Of a DNA stretch of 5,971 nucleotides, positions 1-5,962 are shown piece by piece. Every line of letters starts with the position of its first letter. Positions within the stretch are counted from its first letter, which is position 1. The notes under the pieces were generated by a model. It did not search any database. It was not told the DNA's origin and saw nothing but the letters and a program-made list of their open reading frames with translations. Source of the stretch: Devosia equisanguinis (GTDB taxonomy: Bacteria; Pseudomonadota; Alphaproteobacteria; Rhizobiales; Hyphomicrobiaceae); the NCBI GenBank assembly GCA_945901835.1, contig CAMDMH010000224.1, positions 1 to 5,971 of the forward strand, given 5' to 3'. A program made the translations under genes and the position numbers.

Positions 1-678
1 GCCGTTCTCGTGCTCCAGGATGAGGTTGGCGACGTCGGGATTGTCGCCAGGCAGCACGAGCTGTGCCGACGCACCCCGCACGCGCCGCACGGGACCCATC
101 AACATCTCCAAAACGTCGACGTAATGGATGCCGATCTGTAGCATGACGCCACCCGGCATGCCGTCCGCGCGATAGCGCCACGATGTCAAATCAATCTGGC
201 CGAGGCGGTCCCGGCTGATATTGCCTTCGGCTTGTACGAGCTTGCCGAACCGGCCTGCGTCGATCTCGCTCTTGATCCAACGGAACTGGCTTTCGCGGCG
301 GCGCTGATATCCAAGCGAGACAATGACACCGGCCTTCTCGCAGATCCTGGCGATCGCCATACCGTCTGCGACCGTGTTCGCGATCGGCTTATCGAGAAAC
401 GTGTGCTTGTTGGCTTCGGCCGCTTGCTGCGTGGTCTCAAGATGCACATTGTTCGGCGTAGTGTTGATGATCGCTTCGATCGAAGGATCTTTCAGGATCT
501 CTTCGTAGCTGGCGGATGTGCTGCAGCCGTACTTGGCGGCGAAAGCCTTGCGCTTGTCTTCCGAGCGCGTGAAGCAGGTGACGATCTCGACGCTGTGGCC
601 GCGTTTGACGGCGTCGGCGAGCACGTCCGACCACCAACCGATACCGACCACAGCTACACGAACGGGCTTCACTGCCAT
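1..678 (-). CDS. Gfo/Idh/MocA-family NAD(P)-dependent oxidoreductase, 3' end cut off by window edge
   Basis: The first 226 codons of a gene that continues past the left edge; the reading frame is open to base 1. The N-terminus has the Rossmann dinucleotide-binding start VAVVGIGWW (residues 8-16). A TPNNVH segment (74-79) and DKP (96-98) follow, the latter in place of the usual EKP whose lysine is catalytic in the family. The second domain begins near residue 120 and contains GGVMLQIGIHYVD (176-188), which aligns with the family's GG.LLDxGxHxxD and keeps the histidine (H185). Family members are usually 330-390 residues, so roughly a third is missing. The ATG at 678 is preceded by GGAG at 686-689, seven bases away, a good ribosome binding site. 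The family oxidises or reduces sugars, inositols and related hydroxy or keto compounds in the cytoplasm; the substrate here is unknown. It lies 71 bases after the receptor gene, behind a probable terminator, so it may be read by partial read-through. Confidence 0.93.
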   Translation of the reverse strand, partial: MAVKPVRVAVVGIGWWSDVLADAVKRGHSVEIVTCFTRSEDKRKAFAAKYGCSTSASYEEILKDPSIEAIINTTPNNVHLETTQQAAEANKHTFLDKPIANTVADGMAIARICEKAGVIVSLGYQRRRESQFRWIKSEIDAGRFGKLVQAEGNISRDRLGQIDLTSWRYRADGMPGGVMLQIGIHYVDVLEMLMGPVRRVRGASAQLVLPGDNPDVANLILEHENG

Positions 679-695
679 TTGTCGTCTCCAAGCTC

Positions 696-727
696 AAGAA
701 AAGGGCCCGGCTCGATAAGCCAGGCCC
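696..727 (-). terminator. Probable intrinsic terminator or attenuator after the solute-receptor gene
   Basis: Read on the minus strand, GGGCCTGGCT (727-718) pairs with AGCCGGGCCC (712-703) across a five-base loop. This gives a ten-pair, GC-rich stem with one G-U pair, followed at once by TTTTCTT (702-696). The G-U pair would be an A-C mismatch on the other strand, so the structure suits minus-strand transcripts. It starts 22 bases after the receptor stop codon and its T-tract ends 17 bases before the next gene's ATG. It may end most transcripts after the receptor or stabilise the receptor mRNA 3' end. Function is inferred from structure only. Confidence 0.75.
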
Positions 728-749
728 GATTGCGTTTCGGGTTTCCGGA

Positions 750-1757
750 TTACTTCTTCTGTTCGGTCGCAGTCGCCGCGACAGCCGATTTCAGGATCGG
801 TTCCCAGCGTGCCGTCTCCTTGGTCACCAAGTCCGCCAGATACTCCGGCGTGCGCTCCTTGCGGGACACGACATTGCCGCCCAGGGCCTGGATGCGCTCG
901 ATCACGACTTTGTCTTCCAGCGCCTTCTCGACTGCGGCGTTCAACGTCGCGACGATCGGCGCCGGCGTGCCCTTAGGCGCGAAAATCGCGCTCCAGATGC
1001 TGAGGTCGTACCGCGGAAGTCCGCCTTCTTTGGACGTCGGCACGGTCGGAAGCGCGGGCGACCGTTCCGGCGACGTGATGGCGAACGCTTTGACGTTGCC
1101 GGCCTTGATCTGCTCGGCCATGCCCATCGTCGAATCGCAGACATAGTCGATCTGGCCGGCCACCACGTCGTTCAGCGCCGGACCGCTGCCGCGGTAGGCC
1201 ACGACATTGGCGTTGACGCCGGCTTCGGTGTTGAACAACAGGCACGCCATGTGGGACGAAGCGCCAACGCCGCCGTGCCCTTGGCTGACCTTGCCGCGGT
1301 TGGCCTTCAAGTACGCGATGAATTCCTTGAGGTTGGTCGCTGGCAGGTCCTTGCGAGCCACCACGACGGCCGGCCCGTGCATGACGAGCCCAACCGGTTC
1401 GAAATCCTTGCGCGAGTCGTATTTCAGGTTGGCGTAGAGCGAAGGCGCCGCGACATGGCTTCCCATGCTTCCGGAGAGCAGCGTGTAACCGTCTGGCTTG
1501 GCGGCCGCCACACGTGCGCTGCCCGTGGTTCCGCCGGCGCCGCCGACGTTCTCGATGACGATCGATTGCTTCAAGGTCTTGGCCATGCTGTCCGAGACGA
1601 TGCGCGCGACGACATCGCTCGGGCCGCCCGCAGCGAACGGAACGATCATCGTTATCTGATGGTCGGGATAGTTCCCTTGGGCATTGGCACTGCAAGTGAT
1701 TGCAAGGCTGCTTCCAAGTCCTAGCAGGACAGAAGCAAAAGTCTTGACGTTAACCAT
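750..1757 (-). CDS. Bug/TctC-family tripartite tricarboxylate transporter solute-binding receptor
   Basis: A 335-residue secreted binding protein, the normal length for this family. The N-terminus is a Sec signal peptide: a short basic start (MVNVK), a hydrophobic core (about residues 7-22) and a probable cut after SANA near residue 26. The mature part shows the family hallmarks: YPDHQITMIVPFAAGGPSD, then ARIVSDSMAKTLKQSIVIEN, a GGAGGTTGS loop and AAAKPDGYTLL. These form the pocket that binds the solute, often a carboxylate, in the periplasm. I chose the ATG at 1757 because GAGGGAG sits a few bases upstream and the signal peptide starts there; the in-frame ATG at 1814 would add an unlikely 19 residues. 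No TctA or TctB membrane gene is visible, which is common for this family, where many receptors are orphans. Location beside a molybdenum hydroxylase suggests its ligand feeds that enzyme, but the ligand cannot be deduced. Confidence 0.95.
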   Translation of the reverse strand: MVNVKTFASVLLGLGSSLAITCSANAQGNYPDHQITMIVPFAAGGPSDVVARIVSDSMAKTLKQSIVIENVGGAGGTTGSARVAAAKPDGYTLLSGSMGSHVAAPSLYANLKYDSRKDFEPVGLVMHGPAVVVARKDLPATNLKEFIAYLKANRGKVSQGHGGVGASSHMACLLFNTEAGVNANVVAYRGSGPALNDVVAGQIDYVCDSTMGMAEQIKAGNVKAFAITSPERSPALPTVPTSKEGGLPRYDLSIWSAIFAPKGTPAPIVATLNAAVEKALEDKVVIERIQALGGNVVSRKERTPEYLADLVTKETARWEPILKSAVAATATEQKK

Positions 1758-1776
1758 TCTCGGTACTCCCTCGAGC

Positions 1777-1812
1777 GTGTCACGAGGCAGCATCCATGCA
1801 AGCCTCGTGCAC
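1777..1812. promoter_or_regulatory. Long imperfect palindrome upstream of the receptor gene (operator or 5' UTR hairpin)
   Basis: On the plus strand the arms are CACGAGGC (1781-1788) and GCCTCGTG (1802-1809), a perfect eight-base inverted repeat. Inside them GCAT (1790-1793) pairs with ATGC (1796-1799) around CC. Outside them GTG (1777-1779) pairs with CAC (1810-1812) if T1780 bulges. In total about 15 pairs are possible over 36 bases. It ends 20 bases before the receptor start codon and has no T-tract, so it does not look like a terminator. It could be the binding site of a dimeric repressor or a leader hairpin in the mRNA. The symmetry is seen directly; the role is inferred. Confidence 0.6.
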
Positions 1813-1824
1813 ATTTGGAACCAA
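1796..1824 (-). promoter_or_regulatory. Tentative weak promoter for the receptor gene
   Basis: On the minus strand TTGGTT (1824-1819) is followed after 17 bases by TTGCAT (1801-1796). Each hexamer matches the sigma-70 consensus at only three of six positions, though the spacing is ideal. If real, the -10 box and start of transcription would sit inside the palindrome at 1777-1812, a usual place for a repressor site. Hexamers this weak also occur by chance. Confidence 0.22.
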
Positions 1825-1871
1825 CGAAAGCCTGCGGCTGCAGTGCTCTATCCGGCTCCCCCCTCAGCCGT

Positions 1872-1892
1872 GAAGACGTCGACGACGTCCCC
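1872..1892 (-). other. Small hairpin in the gap after the molybdopterin C-terminal gene
   Basis: GACGTC (1875-1880) and GACGTC (1884-1889) flank GAC, a perfect 6-3-6 inverted repeat. On the minus strand three more pairs (one G-C, two G-U) extend it to nine. It lies 27 bases after the stop codon at 1919. There is no run of T after it, so it is at best a weak terminator or a processing hairpin. The rest of the 1758-1918 gap holds only the palindrome and tentative promoter listed separately; no gene was seen. Confidence 0.3.
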
Positions 1893-1918
1893 GGCCCCAC
1901 GCTACGGCGAAATGGTTT

Positions 1919-2947
1919 CTAATCCGCCGCGAAGCTGCCGCGCTCCTCGTCCCGTTTGCGCTTTTCCCGAAGCGCACCCAGCACTTTTTCCGGAGTTGCG
2001 GGCAGCGACATGATGCGAACCCCGATCGCATCATAGATAGCGTTCATGATCGCAGGAATTGTCGGAACCATGGCAGGCTCGCCGATTCCTTTCACGCCGA
2101 GTGGACCGATCGGGTCGGGGTCCTCGACGATCACGGAGGTGATTTTCGGCACGTCGAGTGATGTCGGCAGGATGTACTTGGCAAAACCCGGTGTCGTCGT
2201 CTGGCCATGTTCCGTCTTGTAGTCTTCCATCAGGGCTTGGCCCACCGCCTGTACGATGCCGCCTTCGATCTGCCCCTCGACGCCGCGCGGGTTGACCGCC
2301 CGGCCGACGTCGTGGGCCGCCCAGATGCCCAGAACCTGCACTTCGCCGGTAACCGTATCGACCTCGACCTCTGCAACCTGCCCCCCGAACACGTAGGCCT
2401 GCCATGGCCGGCCGGCACCGTCGCCGCCCTTGCCGTCGGCGATTCCGGTGGTGTCCGTGCCGAACGAGCCGGAGCCCAGGGGAACCACGCCGCGCGATTT
2501 AGACAGGTGCACGGCCTCCGACATCTCGATGCGATGGTTCGTGCCTTCGGCCCAGATCTCGCCACCCGCGGCCTTGATCGAACCGGCGTCGACGTTCCAT
2601 TCCTTCGCCAGCACGGCATCGAGCTTGGCCCTGGCGTCGCGAGCCGCAAGCGCCACGACGTTGCCGATCATGTAGGTCTGACGCGTCGCGCCGGCGTGTG
2701 CCGCTTCCGGTGATCGCGCGGTATCGTTGTCGCCGATCGTCACGTCTTCGGGACGAATGCCGATCTCCTGCGCGGCGATCTGTGCGAGCACCGTGAGGAT
2801 ACCCTCGCCGATTTCTGTCACGCCGGTGATCACCTTCGCGGTGCCGCCGTCGTCGATCTCGACCCACGCGCCCGCACGATCGACCGTCGCCGTCCGCGCG
2901 ATGCCGTACCACGATGCGGCCATGCCGCGTCCACGTTTTCGCGCCAT
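1919..2947 (-). CDS. Molybdopterin subunit, C-terminal half (NdhM-like), xanthine dehydrogenase family
   Basis: A 342-residue protein matching only the second molybdopterin-binding domain of a family whose molybdenum subunit is normally one chain of about 750-800 residues. It begins at the typical mid-protein sequence GRGMAASWYGI (6-16). TGVTEIGEGILTVLAQIAA (41-59) follows, then HAGATRQTYMIGN, which contacts the cofactor. AAHDVGRAVNPRGVEGQIEGG is in the middle of the second half, and GIGEPAMVPTIPAIMNAIYDA is near the end. Glu290 in GIGEP matches the catalytic base that activates the Mo-bound water. The Gln usual in EIGQG is Glu48 here. The ATG at 2947 comes one base after the upstream stop codon, with GAGG about nine bases before it inside the upstream gene's last codons, so translation is very likely coupled. 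It must pair with the upstream FeS-Mo protein to make an active site. The split resembles NdhL/NdhM of nicotinate dehydrogenase, but the substrate is not thereby shown. Confidence 0.9.
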   Translation of the reverse strand: MARKRGRGMAASWYGIARTATVDRAGAWVEIDDGGTAKVITGVTEIGEGILTVLAQIAAQEIGIRPEDVTIGDNDTARSPEAAHAGATRQTYMIGNVVALAARDARAKLDAVLAKEWNVDAGSIKAAGGEIWAEGTNHRIEMSEAVHLSKSRGVVPLGSGSFGTDTTGIADGKGGDGAGRPWQAYVFGGQVAEVEVDTVTGEVQVLGIWAAHDVGRAVNPRGVEGQIEGGIVQAVGQALMEDYKTEHGQTTTPGFAKYILPTSLDVPKITSVIVEDPDPIGPLGVKGIGEPAMVPTIPAIMNAIYDAIGVRIMSLPATPEKVLGALREKRKRDEERGSFAAD

Positions 2948-2948
2948 G

Positions 2949-4832
2949 TTATGCCACCTCACTCTTTGTCGCCGGCTTTGCCTCGACGAACCGCGCATCC
3001 AGCGTGCACGCACGCCGCGCGCCTTCCGTGCCGAGATCCCCGCGCGTCTCGCCACGTTGCGCCGGAACGCCCTTCTCCCACTGCGACGCCTTCTCCAGCT
3101 GATCGAGAACGCGGCCGATGCTGACCGACCCGAGCTTCTGCTTCGTATGCGTGATCGCGCCGTTGCGCATCATGTTGATACGGCGGATCTCGAACGGATC
3201 GAGTCCGAGTTGCTCCGCCGCGATGTCCATCTGCGTCTCGGTCGCGAACTGCGTCTGCAGCGCGCCGAACGAGCGGAACGCACCCGACGGCGTGTTGTTC
3301 GTGTAGACGCCAATGGTATCGACCTGCAGGTTCGGAATATCGTAAGGACCCGCGCCCAGGATCGCGGCCTTGCGCATCACGCCTTCGGTGGACAGACCGT
3401 AAGCTCCGCCGTCGCTGACCATCCGCAGCGAAATTGCCTTGAGCCGCCCGTCGCGCATGAAGCCGGAGCGATAGTGGATCCGCGCGGGATGCCGCTTTGC
3501 CGTCGTCGCAATCGACTCTTCGCGTGTGAACACGAGGCGCACGGGCTTACCCGTTTTCATCGCGAGCAGCGCCAGCATGCCCTGGTAGATCATATCTTCC
3601 TTGCCGCCGAATCCACCGCCGACCGGGCTCATGATGAAGCGCACCTTGTTGATCGGCTTGGCGATGATGCGCGCCAGCATGTGCCGGTGATGCGTGATGT
3701 TCTGCGATGGTGAAAGCACGGTGACCACGCCGTCGTGATCGACCCACGCGAGACCCGCTTCCGGCTCGAGGTAGGCGTGCTCGACCTGCTGCGTCTCGTA
3801 GCTGTTCTCGATCACGACATCGCACGCGGCGAACGCCTTCTCGACATCGCCCTTGCGGATCGGAATGTGCTTCGTGACGTTGTCGGGCGCATAGTCGTGC
3901 ACGACCGGCGCGCCGGCCTTCATCGCCTCGTCCGGATCGAAGATCGCAGGCAGAGCCTCATAGACGACCTTGATCGACGCCGCGGCCCGCTTCGCCGTCA
4001 ACTCGTCTTCTGCCGCGACGGCAGCCACGGCCTCGCCGACATAGCGAACCTTGCCTTTGGCCATCACCGGCTGGTCGTGGACGAACACGCCGAAGCCATC
4101 GACACCGGGAACATCGGCGCTGGTGATGACCGCTTCGACGCCCGGCATCGCCTCGGCCACGCTCGCATCTATCGAAACGATCCGCGCGTGCGGATGCGGC
4201 GAGCGCAGAACGCCGACGTGCAGCATGCCGGGCATCACCGTATCGCCTGCATAGCGCAGCGCACCCGAAACCTTGGAGGGAGCATCCAGACGGCGAACGT
4301 TCGCGCCGATGAACTGGCCTTCTTCGACGTCATCTTCGAGCAGCGCCGTCGTCGGCCGCGCGCCGTTCATCACGTCGCGGGCGAGCTCCACCGCCTCGAA
4401 GATCTTGGAGTAACCCGTGCAGCGGCAGATGTTGCCGCCGAGCCGCTCTTTGATTTCGTCGTCGCTGACGAGCGGATTGCTGCGGATCGCCGCCGTCGCG
4501 GCCATCACCATGCCGGGAATGCAATAGCCGCACTGGCTCGCGCCGGTCTTGTGGAACGCTTTCTGCAGCACGCTCAGTTCGCCCGAGCGTGCAAGCCCTT
4601 CGACCGTTTCGATGACAGCGCCCTTGGCCTTTGCCGCCGGCACGAGGCACGACTTCACCAGCACGCCATCGACGAACACCGAGCAGGTGCCGCACTCGCC
4701 CGCGCCGCAACCTTCCTTGGTGCCGGTGAGGTTGAGATCATCGCGCACTAAATCGAGAAGCCGGGCGAACGGCGCCACGCTTTTCGACACCTTGCGTCCG
4801 TTGACGGTGGCTGCGATTTTCAGATCAGACAT
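2949..4832 (-). CDS. Fused [2Fe-2S] subunit and N-terminal half of molybdopterin subunit, xanthine dehydrogenase family
   Basis: A 627-residue fusion. Residues 1 to about 75 are a plant-type ferredoxin domain with cysteines at 42, 47, 50 and 62 (GCGAGECGTC, then C). Residues 75-155 are the helical second [2Fe-2S] domain with C101, C104, C136 and C138 (QCGYC and GGNICRCTGY). After a short linker, residues 170-600 are the front of the molybdenum subunit: RRLDAPSKVSGALRYAGD, SPSQNITHHR (Gln377), VGGGFGGKED (404-413), FTREESI and SGAFRSFGALQ (516-526). The last 35 or so residues after QWEKG are low in recognisable motif. The second molybdopterin domain is absent and lies in the next gene. The clusters pass electrons from molybdenum to the FAD subunit upstream. 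I prefer the ATG at 4832 (MSDLKIAATVNG), the usual start for this domain, over 4847, which abuts a repeat hairpin; AGAAG precedes 4832. The AYxCSFR signature of CO dehydrogenase is absent, so this is not a form I CoxL. Confidence 0.93.
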   Translation of the reverse strand: MSDLKIAATVNGRKVSKSVAPFARLLDLVRDDLNLTGTKEGCGAGECGTCSVFVDGVLVKSCLVPAAKAKGAVIETVEGLARSGELSVLQKAFHKTGASQCGYCIPGMVMAATAAIRSNPLVSDDEIKERLGGNICRCTGYSKIFEAVELARDVMNGARPTTALLEDDVEEGQFIGANVRRLDAPSKVSGALRYAGDTVMPGMLHVGVLRSPHPHARIVSIDASVAEAMPGVEAVITSADVPGVDGFGVFVHDQPVMAKGKVRYVGEAVAAVAAEDELTAKRAAASIKVVYEALPAIFDPDEAMKAGAPVVHDYAPDNVTKHIPIRKGDVEKAFAACDVVIENSYETQQVEHAYLEPEAGLAWVDHDGVVTVLSPSQNITHHRHMLARIIAKPINKVRFIMSPVGGGFGGKEDMIYQGMLALLAMKTGKPVRLVFTREESIATTAKRHPARIHYRSGFMRDGRLKAISLRMVSDGGAYGLSTEGVMRKAAILGAGPYDIPNLQVDTIGVYTNNTPSGAFRSFGALQTQFATETQMDIAAEQLGLDPFEIRRINMMRNGAITHTKQKLGSVSIGRVLDQLEKASQWEKGVPAQRGETRGDLGTEGARRACTLDARFVEAKPATKSEVA

Positions 4833-4847
4833 GGTCTTCTTTCTCAT

Positions 4848-4889
4848 CCCCCCTTGCGGGGGAGGTGCCCGGCAAGGGCGGAGGGGGGG
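4848..4889. repeat. G/C-rich hairpin repeat between the FAD and FeS-Mo genes
   Basis: CCCCC (4849-4853) pairs with GGGGG (4858-4862) around TTGC, which reads as a GCAA tetraloop on the minus-strand mRNA. GCCC (4867-4870) pairs with GGGC (4876-4879), and a G-run follows at 4883-4889. The core CCCCCTTGYGGGG is shared in the same plus-strand orientation with the repeat at 5861. Such elements are common between genes in Hyphomicrobiales. It occupies most of the 82-base gap between two genes that should be co-transcribed, so it may tune processing or translation of the fusion gene. Confidence 0.7.
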
Positions 4890-4914
4890 CTACAGGAGAG
4901 AAGAATGATCGCGA

Positions 4915-5835
4915 TCACGCATATTTCGCCTCGAACTCCCGGGTGATCACTTTTTCGGATGCGCCCGCACGCTGGGCCGCATTGATGAGGGCGCGCAGCA
5001 CGAAGCCGCGCACGACCTCCCGGCGATAGTCCTGTCGCGTGCGCGAAGCGACGAGATCTGCAGCAGTACCGGCCGCAACTTCCAGCAACGTTGCCGACAG
5101 CGGTTTCGCCGTCAGCGCTGCCTCGATCGCGCTCATGCGCTGCGGAACCGGTCCGATGCCTGCGACCGCGAGCTTCACATCGGCGAACCGCTCGCCCGCC
5201 GCGTCGATCTCGACGAGCGCTGCCACGCAGACCGTAGAAATCACCAGCGAGCGGCGATGTCCGACTTTCTCGAATGCACCACCGTGCTTCGGCAGTGCTG
5301 GGCATTGCACTTCGACGACTATTTCATCCGCGCCGAGCATCGTTTTGCTCGGCCCGATGGCGAACTCTGAAAGCGGCATCGTGCGCTGCACGATGTTTCC
5401 GGCCTTGCGCGATGCGAGAACCACGCGGGCGTCATGCGCCAGCAGTGCCGGTGTCCCGTCGGCTGCCGGCGATGCGTTGACGAGATTGCCGCCGATCGTC
5501 GCCGATTCACGGATCTGGTCGTCGGCGAACCAGACCGCGCAGAACGGCATCGAGGGGAGTGCTGCCGCGAGCGCCTTGTCGTCGAGAAACCGCTGGAACC
5601 GCGTCGCTGCACCGAGCCGCACAACGCCGCCTGAAACCTCGCGGACATTCAGTTCCGGTATCGTTGCGATGTCGATAAGCACGGGAATGTGGACATCGCC
5701 TGCGCGCCCCTCGCGCGCCCACGGCAGGATATCCGTGGCCCCCGCGATAAGACGATACGTGCCGCGATGCATCTCCATCGCGTCGAACGCTTCGACGAGC
5801 GTCGCCGGTGTCAGGTAGTCGTCACAGGTGAGCAT
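4915..5835 (-). CDS. FAD-binding medium subunit, xanthine dehydrogenase/CoxM family
   Basis: A 306-residue protein, close to the usual 270-300. It carries FAD and passes electrons from the iron-sulfur subunit to the final acceptor in the cytoplasm. The family's first FAD loop appears as YRLIAGATDILPWAREG (26-42), with GATD where GGTD is usual. The second is ATIGGNLVNASPAADGTPAL, the best family signature. FEKVGHRRSLVISTV marks the end of the FAD domain, and RTRQDYRREVVRGFVLRAL lies in the C-terminal CO-dehydrogenase flavoprotein domain. The ATG at 5835 (MLTCDDYLTPATLVEAFDAM) matches the typical start. The upstream in-frame ATG at 5952 lies inside a repeat and would add a low-complexity proline and glycine stretch. 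The ribosome binding site is poor: GGAG is about 15 bases away. It is probably the first gene of the hydroxylase operon, with the FeS-Mo fusion next. Confidence 0.94.
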   Translation of the reverse strand: MLTCDDYLTPATLVEAFDAMEMHRGTYRLIAGATDILPWAREGRAGDVHIPVLIDIATIPELNVREVSGGVVRLGAATRFQRFLDDKALAAALPSMPFCAVWFADDQIRESATIGGNLVNASPAADGTPALLAHDARVVLASRKAGNIVQRTMPLSEFAIGPSKTMLGADEIVVEVQCPALPKHGGAFEKVGHRRSLVISTVCVAALVEIDAAGERFADVKLAVAGIGPVPQRMSAIEAALTAKPLSATLLEVAAGTAADLVASRTRQDYRREVVRGFVLRALINAAQRAGASEKVITREFEAKYA

Positions 5836-5860
5836 CTTGTTTGAACTTCGCTCCGTTATT

Positions 5861-5898
5861 CCCCCCTCCCCCTTGTGGGGAGGGGACGGGGGTGGGGG
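5861..5898 (+). repeat. G/C-rich intergenic hairpin repeat, copy 1
   Basis: C-rich (5861-5872) and G-rich (5877-5885) arms meet around a TTGT loop and are followed by ACGGGGGTGGGGG. On the minus strand the same bases form CCCCTCCCC, ACAA, then GGGGGAGGGG. It starts 26 bases upstream of the FAD-subunit start codon. It pairs as an inverted copy with the element at 5926-5962, and its core recurs at 4848. The type is widespread in Hyphomicrobiales genomes; no open reading frame in it looks real. Confidence 0.75.
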
Positions 5899-5925
5899 AA
5901 GCAACGAACGCTTCGCCTGGATTTC

Positions 5926-5962
5926 ACCCCCACCCCTACCCCCTCCCCACACAGGGGAGGGG
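5926..5962 (-). repeat. G/C-rich intergenic hairpin repeat, copy 2 (inverted relative to copy 1)
   Basis: Read on the minus strand this gives CCCCTCCCC, TGTG, then TGGGGAGGGGG, TAGGGGTGGGGG. It matches the plus-strand reading of copy 1 almost base for base, so the two copies face each other across 27 bases (5899-5925) of ordinary sequence. The pair could form one large cruciform or mRNA hairpin. The upstream gene and any promoter of the operon are beyond the right edge or hidden in this stretch; I see no clear promoter. Confidence 0.72.

Noticed and set aside
232..1146. 304-codon plus-strand open frame across the receptor and oxidoreductase genes
   Set aside because: It runs through two well-supported minus-strand genes and the terminator between them, and its protein resembles no family I know.
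1686..1700. Possible lipoprotein signal (AITC) in the receptor
   Set aside because: Threonine before the cysteine does not fit a lipobox, and a normal signal-peptidase site (SANA) follows directly.
1834..1847. Short inverted repeat CTGC/GCAG in the gap before the receptor gene
   Set aside because: A four-base stem is expected by chance in DNA this rich in G and C.
2727..4751. Long plus-strand open frames (2727-3713 and 3735-4751)
   Set aside because: They lie wholly opposite the hydroxylase genes, are rich in Arg, His and Asp, and show no family motif. They are typical shadow frames of GC-rich coding DNA.
2949..4832. Carbon monoxide dehydrogenase large subunit (CoxL form I)
   Set aside because: The AYxCSFR active-site motif is absent; the equivalent loop reads GAFRSFG, as in hydroxylase-type relatives.
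4832..4847. Earlier ATG at 4847 for the FeS-Mo fusion
   Set aside because: It adds only MRKKT, directly abuts the G-run of the repeat and leaves no room for a ribosome binding site at normal spacing. MSDLKIAATVNG is the usual domain start.
5836..5952. Extended N-terminus of the FAD subunit from the ATG at 5952
   Set aside because: The extra 39 residues are translated from the hairpin repeats and are low-complexity; homologues start at the MLTCDDYLTPATL segment.
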